From: an uncultured Desulfosarcina sp. | Lineage (GTDB): Bacteria > Desulfobacterota > Desulfobacteria > Desulfobacterales > Desulfosarcinaceae | Assembly: GCF_963668215.1 (NCBI RefSeq) | Contig: NZ_OY764191.1 | Span: 1-64,000, forward strand | Direction of reading: 5' to 3' | Length of the DNA stretch: 64,000 nt | Part shown: positions 9,391 through 19,407 of the stretch, piece by piece | Position numbering within the stretch: position 1 is the stretch's first letter | Layout of the letters: the number at the start of each line of letters is the position of its first letter | Position numbers and translations under genes: made by a program | The notes under the pieces: model-generated | Seen by the model: only the letters and a program-made list of their open reading frames with translations | Databases searched by the model: none | Told to the model about the DNA's origin: nothing

Positions 9391-10004
9391 TATGCCACCA
9401 CCTTCTCTAAGTATTCGTCCACCAGCTTTTCCTGGTCATCCGAATTGATCCGTTCCTTGATGATCGCCTCGGCCTTTGCCAGCGCCTTCTCCACAATTTC
9501 AGCCTTCAGGTCCGCCTTGGCCTGCTGGAATTCGTATTCGATATTCTTGCTGGCCTGCTCTTTGAGCTTCTCGGCGGCCGCCTCGGCCTCCTTCAGGATC
9601 TTGGCTTTGGCATCCTCACCCTGTTTCACATACTCGGCGAGGAGCGCTTCGGCCTCCTTGTCCAGTTCGGCCATTTTGGCATCGTATTCGGCAAGTTTGG
9701 CCTCTGCTGCCTTTTTCTTTTCCTCAAGCTCTTCCAGTTGCTCTTTGATGCCCTGGATCCGTCCGCCCAGAGCCTGGGAGACCGGTTTTTTGAGAACCAG
9801 AAAAAGACCGATGAACAGTACTGCAAAATTCATCACCCGATACGTGTCCGTGGCCACCCATCCCTTGTGGGCGGCTTCGCCGTGGTCACCCGCGTCGGAA
9901 GACGCCAGCGCCAGGGTGCCCCCACACAAAAGAAGCGCGGCCAGGACCAGTGGCAATGTCCACCGGGCACAGCTGCGCTTCCTTGAAAAAAATGGAACTT
10001 TCAT
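9390..10004 (-). CDS. atpF: ATP synthase Fo subunit b
   Basis: Peripheral stalk subunit, 204 residues. The N terminus has a hydrophobic, signal-like segment (about residues 15-35) and then the membrane helix VMNFAVLFIGLFLVLKKPVS (about 57-76), followed by a long Ala/Glu/Lys-rich coiled coil. The N-terminal leader is typical of deltaproteobacterial b subunits. Its ATG overlaps the stop of the upstream b' gene (TAATG), and its stop overlaps the GTG of atpH. Confidence 0.95.
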   Translation of the reverse strand: MKVPFFSRKRSCARWTLPLVLAALLLCGGTLALASSDAGDHGEAAHKGWVATDTYRVMNFAVLFIGLFLVLKKPVSQALGGRIQGIKEQLEELEEKKKAAEAKLAEYDAKMAELDKEAEALLAEYVKQGEDAKAKILKEAEAAAEKLKEQASKNIEYEFQQAKADLKAEIVEKALAKAEAIIKERINSDDQEKLVDEYLEKVVA

Positions 10005-10429
10005 TAAGCAACCCTCCCCAATATTTTTTTTCCAATCGCATCTGCGAATGCGTCCACTTCTTCTTCGAGTGCTGCTTTTACGGCGCCCACTTCCTGGGCG
10101 ATTTTTTCCTTGACCTGCTTGAGTTCGGCCTGGGCGGATTCGTTGATCTTCCCGATGATGGCTTTTTCTTCTTCCGCAGCGGCCTGCATCAACGCTTCCT
10201 TTTCCTTCTGTCCCGAGGCCCGGGCTTGGCGAATGCCTTCGGCATAAGCGTCCTCTTTGGCTTTGACCTGCTCGGCCGATCCGTCAATGGTCGACTGCAT
10301 GCCATCCACCTTCGCTTTGCGTTCCAGCAGGATTTTTCGAATGGGCTTGTACAGCACCATGTTCAAAATCCAGATCAACAGCAAAAAATTCACCATCTGT
10401 ACAAGTAGGGATCCATCGACGCTAACCAT
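10004..10429 (-). CDS. ATP synthase Fo subunit b'
   Basis: Second, shorter b-type stalk subunit (141 residues) that probably pairs with the following b subunit as a heterodimer. One membrane helix (LVQMVNFLLLIWILNMVLYKPI, residues about 9-30, given in part) precedes an amphipathic coiled coil. First gene of the operon b'-b-delta-alpha-gamma-beta-epsilon. The Fo a and c genes (atpB, atpE) are absent here, as in many deltaproteobacteria where they sit elsewhere in the genome. Confidence 0.93.
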   Translation of the reverse strand: MVSVDGSLLVQMVNFLLLIWILNMVLYKPIRKILLERKAKVDGMQSTIDGSAEQVKAKEDAYAEGIRQARASGQKEKEALMQAAAEEEKAIIGKINESAQAELKQVKEKIAQEVGAVKAALEEEVDAFADAIGKKILGRVA

Positions 10430-10517
10430 CTATAGGCCTCCGTTGAAATAAGATTTCAATCGCTAAAAAAACAATATATTCTCTGTGAAAGATATAACTT
10501 ACGAAAGGTACGAACTC

Positions 10518-10553
10518 CGGCGGTCTATATCACCAGGACCGCCGAATTGTCAA
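10518..10553 (-). promoter_or_regulatory. atp operon promoter with an inverted repeat over the -10
   Basis: On the minus strand TTGACA (10548-10553) is followed after 18 bp by TATAGA (10524-10529), giving a leader of roughly 90 nt before the b' gene. An 8-bp perfect inverted repeat, CGGCGGTC (10518-10525) and GACCGCCG (10537-10544), overlaps the spacer and the -10 box, so a dimeric regulator site or a hairpin is possible. The rest of 10430-10726 shows no gene. Confidence 0.55.
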
Positions 10554-10726
10554 AGGTTTTTTAAATGGACAGCTCTTCAGAAGGATCGAAATCTGCGTTT
10601 CGATTCATTTCCGATCATTTTAACGAATCGTAACTACGCCGCATTCCAAGGGATTCGATTGTCTTCAGCCCGGACCTGCAAATGGCCGTTCGAAATACCC
10701 GCCAACGGCGTTTAAAAAAAGATGCC

Positions 10727-11161
10727 TTAATCGGCTTTTTTTTCGATGGGTTTTCCCGTCGCCGGTTTGGACTCGGCCGGCAGCGGCTCCGGCTTGCGCA
10801 TACTGCACTTGCCGTTGAACACCACGCCGGTTTCGATGGCGACCACGGGGGATTGAATGTCACCGGTAATCTTGGCCGGCGGGTAGACTTCGATCCGCTC
10901 GGCGGCCTGGATATAACCGTTTACCGTTCCTTTGACAATGGCGGTGCCGACCCGGATTTCGGCATCCACCGTGGCCCGTTCGCCAATGATCACCGTCCCT
11001 TTTTCCGAAAGGATCTTGCCGTTGACATTGCCGTCCAGGCGAATGGTGTCGTTGAAGGTCAAGGTCCCCTCGATGGCGGTTCCCACCCCCAGCAGGGTGG
11101 AGATATGATCCGAGCTTTCGTTTTTCTTCATTGTTTTCACCTGTTTTCTTTTGGCAAACAT
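10727..11161 (-). CDS. Bactofilin (polymer-forming cytoskeletal protein)
   Basis: Bactofilins self-assemble into filaments that act as scaffolds for cell-wall enzymes. The product (about 144 residues) has the beta-helix core with repeated short strands (GTAIEGTLTFNDTIRLDGNV, KGTVIIGERATVDAEIRVG) and disordered charged ends (LPAESKPATGKPIEKK). The ATG at 11161 has GGAG six bases upstream and lies 13 bp after rodA; an alternative ATG at 11131 also has a good site (AGGTGA). Last gene of the shape cluster, consistent with a role in guiding peptidoglycan synthesis. Confidence 0.9.
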   Translation of the reverse strand: MFAKRKQVKTMKKNESSDHISTLLGVGTAIEGTLTFNDTIRLDGNVNGKILSEKGTVIIGERATVDAEIRVGTAIVKGTVNGYIQAAERIEVYPPAKITGDIQSPVVAIETGVVFNGKCSMRKPEPLPAESKPATGKPIEKKAD

Positions 11162-11174
11162 GATTTGCTCCAAC

Positions 11175-12278
11175 TTATTCGAATTTGAACCTGCGCATGC
11201 TGACATTCATCAGCAACCCGACGCCCATCATCATGGTGATGATCGACGACCCGCCGTAACTGATGAAGGGCAGGGTCACGCCCACCACCGGCATGAGCCC
11301 CATGACCATTCCGATGTTGATCAGCACCTGCCAGGCGATCATCGATGTCACCCCCACGGACAAAATGGTGCCGAAGGGATCCCGGCACCGGCCGGCAATG
11401 TTCAACCCCCAGGTGATGATGATCAGAAACAGAACGATCACCGTCAGCGATCCCATCAACCCCCACTCTTCGGCCAGCACCGAAAAAATGAAATCCGTAT
11501 GCTGTTCGGGCAGAAAGGACAAGGCGTTTTGGGTTCCTTTTAAAAATCCCTTGCCGGTCAGCATCCCCGAGCCGATGGCGATCTTGGATTGAATGATATG
11601 GTAGCCGGCGCCCAGCGGATCACGATCCGGATTTAAAAATGTCAGGATGCGCTGTTTCTGGTAGCCGCGCAGGAAAAACCACACCAGGGGCACCATCAGG
11701 GTAAAGGTGGCGATCAGCCAGGTCAGGGTTCTGCGCTCGATCTTGACGAATAGGGTCATGGCGCCGGCAATCAGGGCGATCACCATGGCGGTGCCCAGGT
11801 CCGGCTGGCGGACAATCAGGCCGAAAGGCAGCACCGTCAGCAAAACCGGAACCGCCAGGTCCCGCAGATTGAGGCCCTCGGTGTTGATGATTTTGGCGAA
11901 ATAGCGGGCCAGGATGATGATGACGGCAATCTTGGCCATTTCCGAGGGCTGGAGCGAAAACGGCCCCATGGGCAGCCAGCGTTTGGACCCGCCCACGATC
12001 TTGCCGAAAAAGAGCACGACGACCAGGGAACCCACCGACATCAGATAAATAAAGGTGGCAAACCGTTCGATCTGTTTGTAGTCGAACAGAAAACAAAAAA
12101 CCATGGCCACGAACCCGACGCCGTACCAGATCAGCTGCTTTTTGAAAAGCAGGATGTCCGGTTCCACCATGCCGGCCGACACGGCGCTGTACAGCGCCAC
12201 CAGCCCCGCCCCGCCCAGGGCCAGGGTGAGCAGCAGCAGCCCCCAGTCAAAGCATTGCAGCAATCGTCGATCGAACAT
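11175..12278 (-). CDS. rodA: Rod shape-determining glycosyltransferase RodA
   Basis: SEDS-family peptidoglycan polymerase of the elongasome. The 367-residue protein has about ten hydrophobic helices and the SEDS signatures RQPDLGTAMVIA, FLPEQHTDFIFSVLAEEWG (with the catalytic-type Asp) and the C-terminal FISYGGSSIITMMMGVGLL. It lies 11 bp behind the class B penicillin-binding protein with which RodA forms a complex. Confidence 0.96.
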   Translation of the reverse strand: MFDRRLLQCFDWGLLLLTLALGGAGLVALYSAVSAGMVEPDILLFKKQLIWYGVGFVAMVFCFLFDYKQIERFATFIYLMSVGSLVVVLFFGKIVGGSKRWLPMGPFSLQPSEMAKIAVIIILARYFAKIINTEGLNLRDLAVPVLLTVLPFGLIVRQPDLGTAMVIALIAGAMTLFVKIERRTLTWLIATFTLMVPLVWFFLRGYQKQRILTFLNPDRDPLGAGYHIIQSKIAIGSGMLTGKGFLKGTQNALSFLPEQHTDFIFSVLAEEWGLMGSLTVIVLFLIIITWGLNIAGRCRDPFGTILSVGVTSMIAWQVLINIGMVMGLMPVVGVTLPFISYGGSSIITMMMGVGLLMNVSMRRFKFE

Positions 12279-12289
12279 GACAAATGATC

Positions 12290-14143
12290 CTATTGATGCG
12301 TTGTCTCTCCGGGCGACGCCTTGTCGGTCTGCCCGGTGGTATATATTTGAATCAGTTCGGCGGCAACCGGGGCGGCGGCGGAAGATCCGTGCTCGCCGTG
12401 CTCGATGATCACCGACACGGCAATCACGGGATTCTCCCGGGGGGCGTAGGCCACGAACCAGGCGTGATCCTTGATCGGATCACCCTCCCCGTCGCCATCG
12501 GCATCCTCCTCCTTGCGTCCCACCACCTGGGCGGTTCCGGTCTTGCCGCACATGGCCACCGATTCCAGACGGCTGGCATAGGCCGTTCCGTGCGGCTTGT
12601 TGACGGCCCTGAACAGCCCCTCCTGCACGATCTTCAAAGTGGATGCACTGACGGGCAGCCGCCCCACCACCTCGGGGGAACTCTGGTAGACCACCTGCCC
12701 GTCGGCCGTGCGGATGGATTTGACGATCCGCGGCCGATACCGGGTTCCCCCGTTGCCGACAGCGGCGGCGACCATGGCCATCTGCAACGGCGTCGCCAGG
12801 TTGAATCCCTGACCGATGACCACGGAAAGGGTTTCCCCCTTCTGCCAGGAGATGCCGGTCCGCTTTTTCTTCCACTGGGCCGTGGGAATCAGACCGCCCT
12901 CTTCGTGGGGCAGATCGATGCCGGTCGGCTCTCCCAAACCGAAGGCCCGGGCATACCAGGCCAGGCGGTCCACACCCAGTTCCTGACCCACCTTATAAAA
13001 ATAGACGTCACAGGATTCCTGAAGCGCCTTGTAGACATCCACTTCTGCATGCCCCCACTTTTTCCAGCAGCGGTAGGTCCGGTTGCCGAATTTGAGGAAG
13101 CCTGGGCAAAAATGGGTGGTATTCGTATCGATCACCCCCTCTTCCAGTCCGGCGGCGGCGGCGATGATCTTATACGTCGATGCCGGCGGATATTCGGCCT
13201 GGATGGCCTTGTTGGAAAGGGGCCGCTGCGGGTCGGAAATCAACGCATTCCAGGCATCGTGGGACAGGCCGGTGATAAACGCGTTCTGGTCATAGGACGG
13301 GCTCGAAGCCATGGCCAGCACCTGCCCGGTGGACGGATCCACCGCTACGGCTGCACCAGCCTGGTCCGCCAGCAGTTGCTCCGCCTTCTGCTGGAGCATC
13401 TGATCGATGGACAGGAAAATGTTGTGGCCGGGCGTTGCCTCCACGGTACTGATGACCCGGACCACCTGGCCGGTGGCGTTGACCTCCACCTGCTGGCCGC
13501 CGCGCTTGCCGCGCAGCCAGTGCTCCGCCTGGCGTTCGATGCCGTACTTGCCGATGAAATCGCCGGTCCGGCAATCGCCGTAACGCCCGCTTTTCAGTTC
13601 TTTTTCGCTGATCTCGCCCATATAGCCCAGGATGTGGGCCGCACTGGGGCTGAAGATATAGTCCCGGCGGGGCGAGACGCCGACCACGATTCCGGGCAGG
13701 TCCCAGCGGTTCACCTCGATGGCGGCCAAAGCGTCCCGGCCGATATCGGATTTCAGCAGCACGGGCTTGTAGGCCCGTTTCCCCTTCTGCTGCTCCATGG
13801 TTTCCCAGAATTCCGATTCGTCGATGCCGGTGTAGCGGGCCAGCTTTGCGATGGTTTCTTCCAGGGGATTGGCGTCCTTGACGATGACGCTCAGGTCGTA
13901 GGAAGGGCGGTTGTCCGCCATCAGGCGGTTGTGGGTGTCGTAAATCAATCCGCGGGGGGCGTCCATACTCCTTAGCCGGATACTGTTGATTTCCGACAGC
14001 CGGCGGAGTTCGGCCCCCTCGATCACCTGCAGATACAGCAGCCGGGCGATCAACACCACGAAGGCCGCCACCACGATGGTGAGGACGAAGCTGAGCCGCT
14101 GGTCGAACCACTCGCTGTCCACATTGTCCAGGTAATCGGTCAA
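12290..14143 (-). CDS. mrdA: Penicillin-binding protein 2 (elongasome transpeptidase)
   Basis: Class B transpeptidase that cross-links new peptidoglycan during elongation. One N-terminal membrane helix (LSFVLTIVVAAFVVLIARLL) is followed by the pedestal domain and the transpeptidase domain with the SxxK box as YPPASTYKIIAAAAGL, an SCD box in QESCDVYFYKVG, and KTG in AMCGKTGTAQVV. The reading frame stays open upstream to 14440, but that part overlaps mreD and has no family likeness. I take the TTG at 14143, which overlaps the mreD stop and has GGGGAC upstream, giving about 617 residues; a GTG at 14122 is the alternative. Confidence 0.94.
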   Translation of the reverse strand: MTDYLDNVDSEWFDQRLSFVLTIVVAAFVVLIARLLYLQVIEGAELRRLSEINSIRLRSMDAPRGLIYDTHNRLMADNRPSYDLSVIVKDANPLEETIAKLARYTGIDESEFWETMEQQKGKRAYKPVLLKSDIGRDALAAIEVNRWDLPGIVVGVSPRRDYIFSPSAAHILGYMGEISEKELKSGRYGDCRTGDFIGKYGIERQAEHWLRGKRGGQQVEVNATGQVVRVISTVEATPGHNIFLSIDQMLQQKAEQLLADQAGAAVAVDPSTGQVLAMASSPSYDQNAFITGLSHDAWNALISDPQRPLSNKAIQAEYPPASTYKIIAAAAGLEEGVIDTNTTHFCPGFLKFGNRTYRCWKKWGHAEVDVYKALQESCDVYFYKVGQELGVDRLAWYARAFGLGEPTGIDLPHEEGGLIPTAQWKKKRTGISWQKGETLSVVIGQGFNLATPLQMAMVAAAVGNGGTRYRPRIVKSIRTADGQVVYQSSPEVVGRLPVSASTLKIVQEGLFRAVNKPHGTAYASRLESVAMCGKTGTAQVVGRKEEDADGDGEGDPIKDHAWFVAYAPRENPVIAVSVIIEHGEHGSSAAAPVAAELIQIYTTGQTDKASPGETTHQ

Positions 14144-14667
14144 GACGTCCCCAGGGAATCTTTTTCGGCGCCGAAAGTTTTTATCGCCTGATCGACGGCT
14201 TTCTGGCCGCGAATCAGGGCCATCAGAATCAGCGGCCCGGTCAACGCCCCCCAGAGGATCTGACCGCTGACCACCGGAAACACGGCTTCCACCGGCCAGG
14301 GCGCCGACGCCACGACAACGGCGGAAAAAGCCACCACGATGCTTTTGAAAGTCACGGCGATGGCGACCATCATCGGCAGCAGGATCGCATTGCCGGCATG
14401 CAGGAACTGGATCGCCCAGCGGACCCCGACGTACATCCACAGGTAGGCGCTCAAATGGACGCCGAATACGCCCCCGGAGATGCCGTCCATGGCCAGCCCG
14501 GCCAGAATCAGGACCGGCAGGGCCTCGCGCGGCAATCGATAGACGCCCAGGTAAACCACCAGCGGCACCAGCAGGTCGTACAGGCAGGTCGGCCCGAAGA
14601 CCGTTAACAGCGTAGTCTGGAAAAGAATCAGAAACAGGCAGACGGCCAGATGGTAGACGTAAATCAT
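14140..14667 (-). CDS. mreD: Rod shape-determining protein MreD
   Basis: Small multi-helix inner membrane protein of the elongasome. The 175 residues contain five or so hydrophobic stretches (MIYVYHLAVCLFLILFQ, LVPLVVYLGVYRL, GVFGVHLSAYLWMYVGVRW and others). The frame is open upstream, but the ATG at 14667 makes an ATGA overlap with the mreC stop and begins the recognisable family sequence, so the longer version is rejected. Downstream it is coupled to mrdA. Confidence 0.92.
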   Translation of the reverse strand: MIYVYHLAVCLFLILFQTTLLTVFGPTCLYDLLVPLVVYLGVYRLPREALPVLILAGLAMDGISGGVFGVHLSAYLWMYVGVRWAIQFLHAGNAILLPMMVAIAVTFKSIVVAFSAVVVASAPWPVEAVFPVVSGQILWGALTGPLILMALIRGQKAVDQAIKTFGAEKDSLGTS

Positions 14668-15500
14668 GACGCCCCGGAAGGATTGTCGGAAGCCTGATCG
14701 GAAATGACGAACACCTCTTCGAGGATCTCGAAATCCACGGAAGGCGTTACCGATACCTTCTGGAAAATGCCGGCATTCTGCCGGACGATTTCGGAAACGC
14801 GCCCCACCCGCAGCCCCTTGGGGAAAACCCCGTCCAGCCCGGAGGAGACCACGGTATCCCCCACGCTGACGGAGTGCTTGCGCAGCACATAGTCGAAGAT
14901 GCAGACGCCCTCGCCGCCGCCCTTGACGATGCCCCGCGCCCGCGTGGACTGGACCAGGGCGTCCACGGCGCTGTTGGGGTCGATCAGAAGCAGTACTTTC
15001 GCGTAATGGGCGGAGGCCTCCACGACCACGCCGACAATGCCTTCGGGAATCACGACCGGCGCGCTCTGGTTCACGCCGTCGGCGGTTCCCTTGTCCACGG
15101 TGACCGTCTTGGCCCATGGCGACGGATCGCGGCCCACAACCCGGGCGGCGATCATCGGCCGCTGGACGTCCGGCTCAAACCCCAGCATATGGCGCAGCCG
15201 CTGGTTGGCCAGTCCGGTCTCGACGCATTCGTTGAGCTGCTCCAGGTGCTGCCCCAGCTCTTTTCTCAGCCGCCGGTTCTCTTCGGCCGTGGAGACGAGG
15301 TAGAAGTAATGGTTCCAGATATTTTTTATGGATTGGAAAAAACCGGTGAGTTCCTTCTGAAAGGGAGAGACGACAACCAGCGCACCCCGGCCGAGCCCCG
15401 AAGGCGCCTGGGAATGCTTGCCGGTAATGGTCAACAGGATGACATTCACCGCGACCAGGAGGATTACCACGGCAATCAGAATCATCCGTTTGGAAAACAT
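14664..15500 (-). CDS. mreC: Rod shape-determining protein MreC
   Basis: Periplasmic scaffold of the elongasome. The 278 residues show an N-terminal membrane anchor (MILIAVVILLVAVNVILLTI), a coiled coil around residues 65-100, and the beta-barrel lobes with AARVVGRDPSPWAKTVTVDKG and GVVVEASAHYAKVLLLIDPNS, both typical of MreC. It lies 8 bp behind mreB and overlaps mreD by four bases. Confidence 0.96.
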   Translation of the reverse strand: MFSKRMILIAVVILLVAVNVILLTITGKHSQAPSGLGRGALVVVSPFQKELTGFFQSIKNIWNHYFYLVSTAEENRRLRKELGQHLEQLNECVETGLANQRLRHMLGFEPDVQRPMIAARVVGRDPSPWAKTVTVDKGTADGVNQSAPVVIPEGIVGVVVEASAHYAKVLLLIDPNSAVDALVQSTRARGIVKGGGEGVCIFDYVLRKHSVSVGDTVVSSGLDGVFPKGLRVGRVSEIVRQNAGIFQKVSVTPSVDFEILEEVFVISDQASDNPSGAS

Positions 15501-15508
15501 GGGACCCG

Positions 15509-16549
<1,041 letters not shown>

Positions 16550-16705
16550 GCTGCCTCTTTAGTTAGTTGATGCGCAACGTTTTCGGGCAGATCCGCGGAA
16601 AGGCCCGTCATCCGGGGTATCGGTCGCTTTACGTTGCGGACGGACTCTTCGAACGGGTACCAGAAACGATGCTTCATTTCAAGACTTAATTTGTTGAAAT
16701 CAGCT

Positions 16706-17791
16706 TTAATCCGCTTGAATTCCAAAATGTTCCATGATCCGGTCGTGGATCTTGGGCCGGAAATCGACCAGCCGATTGTGCCAGCGAAACGGATGGACCC
16801 GGTTGGTCAGCAAAACAACGGTCATATCCGTGGTCGAATCCATCCAGAAGGAGACGCCGGTAAACCCCAGGTGCCCCACGCTATTTTTCGAAAAATAGCA
16901 GCCTGCACTGGAGTTCTCGGCCGCCGGCCGGTCAAACCCAAGCGAAAAATGATCGGCGGGATCATTTTTAAAAATGAAGTCAAGGATCTCTTTCGAGAAG
17001 ACCGGCGCCTTTTCACGGCCGCTATGCTCGGCCGCCAGCCGGCGCAGCAGAGAAAACACCGCCCGGGTGGTGCCGAACAGGCCGGCGTGGCCATCCACTC
17101 CACCGGCATACCAGGCGTTGTCGTCATGCACCTCGCCCTTCAGCAGGCGGCATCTTACAGGGCAGAATTCGGTGGCGGCAAAAGGACGCTGGAGCGAGGA
17201 AAAATTCGGCAGCGGCAAGAAAAAAAGATCGTCGATCCCCATGGGACCGTAAATCCGCTCGGCCAGGAAACGATCCAGGGTGCAGCCGGCCACCCGCTCG
17301 ACCAGACGGCACAGCAGCATGAACCCCAGATCGCTGTAAAGGGTTTTCGTTCCGGGAGGCGCCTTAAGCGGTGTACGTGCGATCAGCCCCAGCACGGCGT
17401 CTTTTCGTTCTCGCGGGTCCAGGTTCTTAAGGACCATGTAGAAAAGACGGTGGGCGGGCAGCCCGCTGCGGTGGCAGAGAAGCTGGCGAACCGTGATTGC
17501 GGTTTTATCGCCGGCCAGCTCGGGCAGCCAGTCGACCGCCGGTCGATCCAGTGCAACCTGCCCCCGGTCGATCAGTCTGGCCACCGCCAGGGCCGTGGCC
17601 AGGGGTTTGGTCAACGAGGCCAGATCGAACACGGTCTCCGGCGTCATGGGGCGGTTCGAAAAAAGATCGGCCTTGCCGTAAGCCCGCAGGAAAAGCTCGG
17701 CGTCCCCCTTCCCTGCCAGCAGCACCGCTCCGGGAAAAACACGCTCCCGCAAACCTTTATTCATCAGATCGTCGACGGGATCGACCTTCAT
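16706..17791 (-). CDS. Class C beta-lactamase-family serine hydrolase
   Basis: Penicillin-binding-protein fold serine hydrolase, about 361 residues. Visible motifs are SxxK in FDLASLTKPLATALA, a YSD/YxN-type motif in LYSDLGFMLLCRLVE, and GHLGFTG in place of the KTG box. These fit the broad S12/beta-lactamase group (esterases, peptidases) rather than a resistance enzyme. The frame is open far upstream inside ldcA; the ATG at 17791, 11 bp after the ldcA stop, begins the conserved sequence. Pairing with an LD-carboxypeptidase suggests a muropeptide recycling role, by inference. Confidence 0.85.
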   Translation of the reverse strand: MKVDPVDDLMNKGLRERVFPGAVLLAGKGDAELFLRAYGKADLFSNRPMTPETVFDLASLTKPLATALAVARLIDRGQVALDRPAVDWLPELAGDKTAITVRQLLCHRSGLPAHRLFYMVLKNLDPRERKDAVLGLIARTPLKAPPGTKTLYSDLGFMLLCRLVERVAGCTLDRFLAERIYGPMGIDDLFFLPLPNFSSLQRPFAATEFCPVRCRLLKGEVHDDNAWYAGGVDGHAGLFGTTRAVFSLLRRLAAEHSGREKAPVFSKEILDFIFKNDPADHFSLGFDRPAAENSSAGCYFSKNSVGHLGFTGVSFWMDSTTDMTVVLLTNRVHPFRWHNRLVDFRPKIHDRIMEHFGIQAD

Positions 17792-17802
17792 CGGCGCGTC
17801 CC

Positions 17803-18723
17803 TCAGCAAACCGCAGGATTTAAAAAGGACAAAGTTTTGGAAGCGGTGTCCAGGCGTGCTGTTATCCCCACCGGCAGGGTCGGGTTGACCCCTTCGTGCC
17901 CCACGTCGAAGCCGGCCAGGATAGGAATGTCCAGCCCGCTCAGCCGTTCGTCGACGATGGCATGGATCTGTTCGGATGATCCGCAGTCGGTAAAGGCCCC
18001 CAGCGCCAGACCGGACAATCCCCGAAAACAGCCGGCCATACGCATCTGGGTCAGCATGCGGTCGATGCGGTATGGCGCCTCTCCCCGGTCTTCGAGAAGC
18101 AGGACATGCCCCTTCAGATCCGGTTGGAAAGGCGTGCCGGTGAGATGACACAATACGGTCAGGTTGCCGCAGAAAAACGGCCCTTCAGCGCTGCCCGGCC
18201 GTATCGTCTGGCCAGTCTCGGCAGTCAGCGCCATCGGCTCCGCCCGGGTTAACGCCGCCTGCAGACGTTCGCGGGTTTGGGGGTTGCCGTCGCCCAGCGT
18301 GGTCACCGACGGCCCGTGGAAAACCGCCATGCCGCAGCGCTGCACGAGAAATCCGATCAGGGCGGTGATGTCGCTGAACCCGACGAACACCTTGGGGTGC
18401 CTGGCCAGGACATCGGCATCCAGAAGCGGCAGGATTCGCATGGAGCCGTACCCGCCCCGCGCACAGATGATGCCGCCAATCTCGGGATCGGTAAACAGGC
18501 GGGTCAGCTGGTCGGCCCGGTGTTGGTCCGTTCCAGCCAGAAATCCGTTTTTCTCGGATAACCCTTCGGGAACGACCGGGTTGAAGCCCATGGATTCCAG
18601 GACGCCAAGGCCCGCATCGAAGGACTGGCCATCGAAAGGACTGGCCGGCGCGGCAATGCCTATTCTGTCTCCGGGTTTCAGCGCCCGGGGCAGGTTCGGT
18701 GGGATGGCAATCGATGAAGGCAT
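17803..18723 (-). CDS. ldcA: LD-carboxypeptidase (muramoyltetrapeptide carboxypeptidase)
   Basis: Cytoplasmic S66 peptidase that removes the terminal D-Ala from muropeptide tetrapeptides during wall recycling. The 306 residues show the N-terminal family start (LKPGDRIGIAAPASPFD), the nucleophile Ser94 in ICARGGYGSMRILPLLD, and the C-terminal GHEGVNPTLPVGITARLD with the catalytic His region. Length matches S66 family members. It is the first gene of a pair with the serine hydrolase downstream. Confidence 0.93.
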   Translation of the reverse strand: MPSSIAIPPNLPRALKPGDRIGIAAPASPFDGQSFDAGLGVLESMGFNPVVPEGLSEKNGFLAGTDQHRADQLTRLFTDPEIGGIICARGGYGSMRILPLLDADVLARHPKVFVGFSDITALIGFLVQRCGMAVFHGPSVTTLGDGNPQTRERLQAALTRAEPMALTAETGQTIRPGSAEGPFFCGNLTVLCHLTGTPFQPDLKGHVLLLEDRGEAPYRIDRMLTQMRMAGCFRGLSGLALGAFTDCGSSEQIHAIVDERLSGLDIPILAGFDVGHEGVNPTLPVGITARLDTASKTLSFLNPAVC

Positions 18724-18741
18724 GTTTTTCTTCTCCGATCC

Positions 18742-18769
18742 TTGACACCCCCTGGCGTTGGTGCTAAAG
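18742..18769 (+). promoter_or_regulatory. tRNA-Pro promoter
   Basis: TTGACA at 18742-18747 followed after 16-17 bp by a weak -10 (CTAAAG/TAAAGG, 18764-18770), about 15-20 bp upstream of the tRNA. The GC-rich stretch between -10 and the gene resembles stable-RNA promoters. The -10 is poor, so this is moderate confidence. Confidence 0.5.
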
Positions 18770-18783
18770 GGGTGCTTTCTCGT

Positions 18784-18860
<77 letters not shown>

Positions 18861-18877
18861 GAAATAGCAAAGAATAC

Positions 18878-18905
18878 AGGGCCATGCACCGCATGGCCCT
18901 TTTTC
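18878..18905 (+). terminator. Rho-independent terminator after tRNA-Pro
   Basis: AGGGCCATGC (18878-18887) and GCATGGCCCT (18891-18900) form a perfect 10-bp stem with a 3-nt loop followed by TTTTTC, 18 bp after the tRNA CCA end. Confidence 0.9.
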
Positions 18906-19065
18906 TTTGGGTGTATAAAAAAGTGTCCAAATGGCCTTTCATATCCACTTTTACCGACACGGGAGCCGACAAATTTTTCGGCCAAAATACCACGCTTTTT
19001 ATGTGCCGTTTTGCTCTCATACCCCAATATATCGGCCCTTTTCAGACAGAAGTCAACTGAACAGG

Positions 19066-19217
19066 CTATGCCGAGTGAATGATCTTAATTGCGCAGTAAA
19101 CATCGCCACCGCTTGAAACGGATTCGGTAACGACTTCAATGGCCGCCTCTTTAAGATACGGCAGCGTCCGCATGACGACGTGTTCATCGCCGCCATTGAT
19201 GGCCAAGTGCTTACAAC
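19066..19217 (-). pseudogene. C-terminal scrap of an unidentified protein
   Basis: On the minus strand an open stretch of about 50 codons ends in TAG at 19066. It reads as plausible protein (LAINGGDEHVVMRTLPYLKE then AAIEVVTESVSSGGDVYCAI) but has no start codon, and a stop lies just upstream. It looks like the decayed end of a gene left at the island border. The remaining DNA between 18906 and 19407 shows nothing else I can support. I do not recognise the family. Confidence 0.3.
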
Positions 19218-19407
19218 CGTGACATCATTGTCGCCTTCCTTGACTCATTTATGAGAGAATGCTAATAAGCTACTGATCCATCCCATACCATATTTTCAGC
19301 GAAAGACCGTTCTAACATTCGAATCAACCAAGGCACTGGAATGAGTACAGCACGTGTACTTTTTCATTTGGGAGTGTATAGGGCTATCTATGACGTGAGG
19401 TGATGGC

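Noticed and set aside
12284..13975. Long plus-strand open frame opposite PBP2
   Set aside because: It is antisense to an unmistakable penicillin-binding protein gene in GC-rich DNA; composition explains it. The same applies to 5022-6341 opposite atpD and 7499-8206 opposite atpA.
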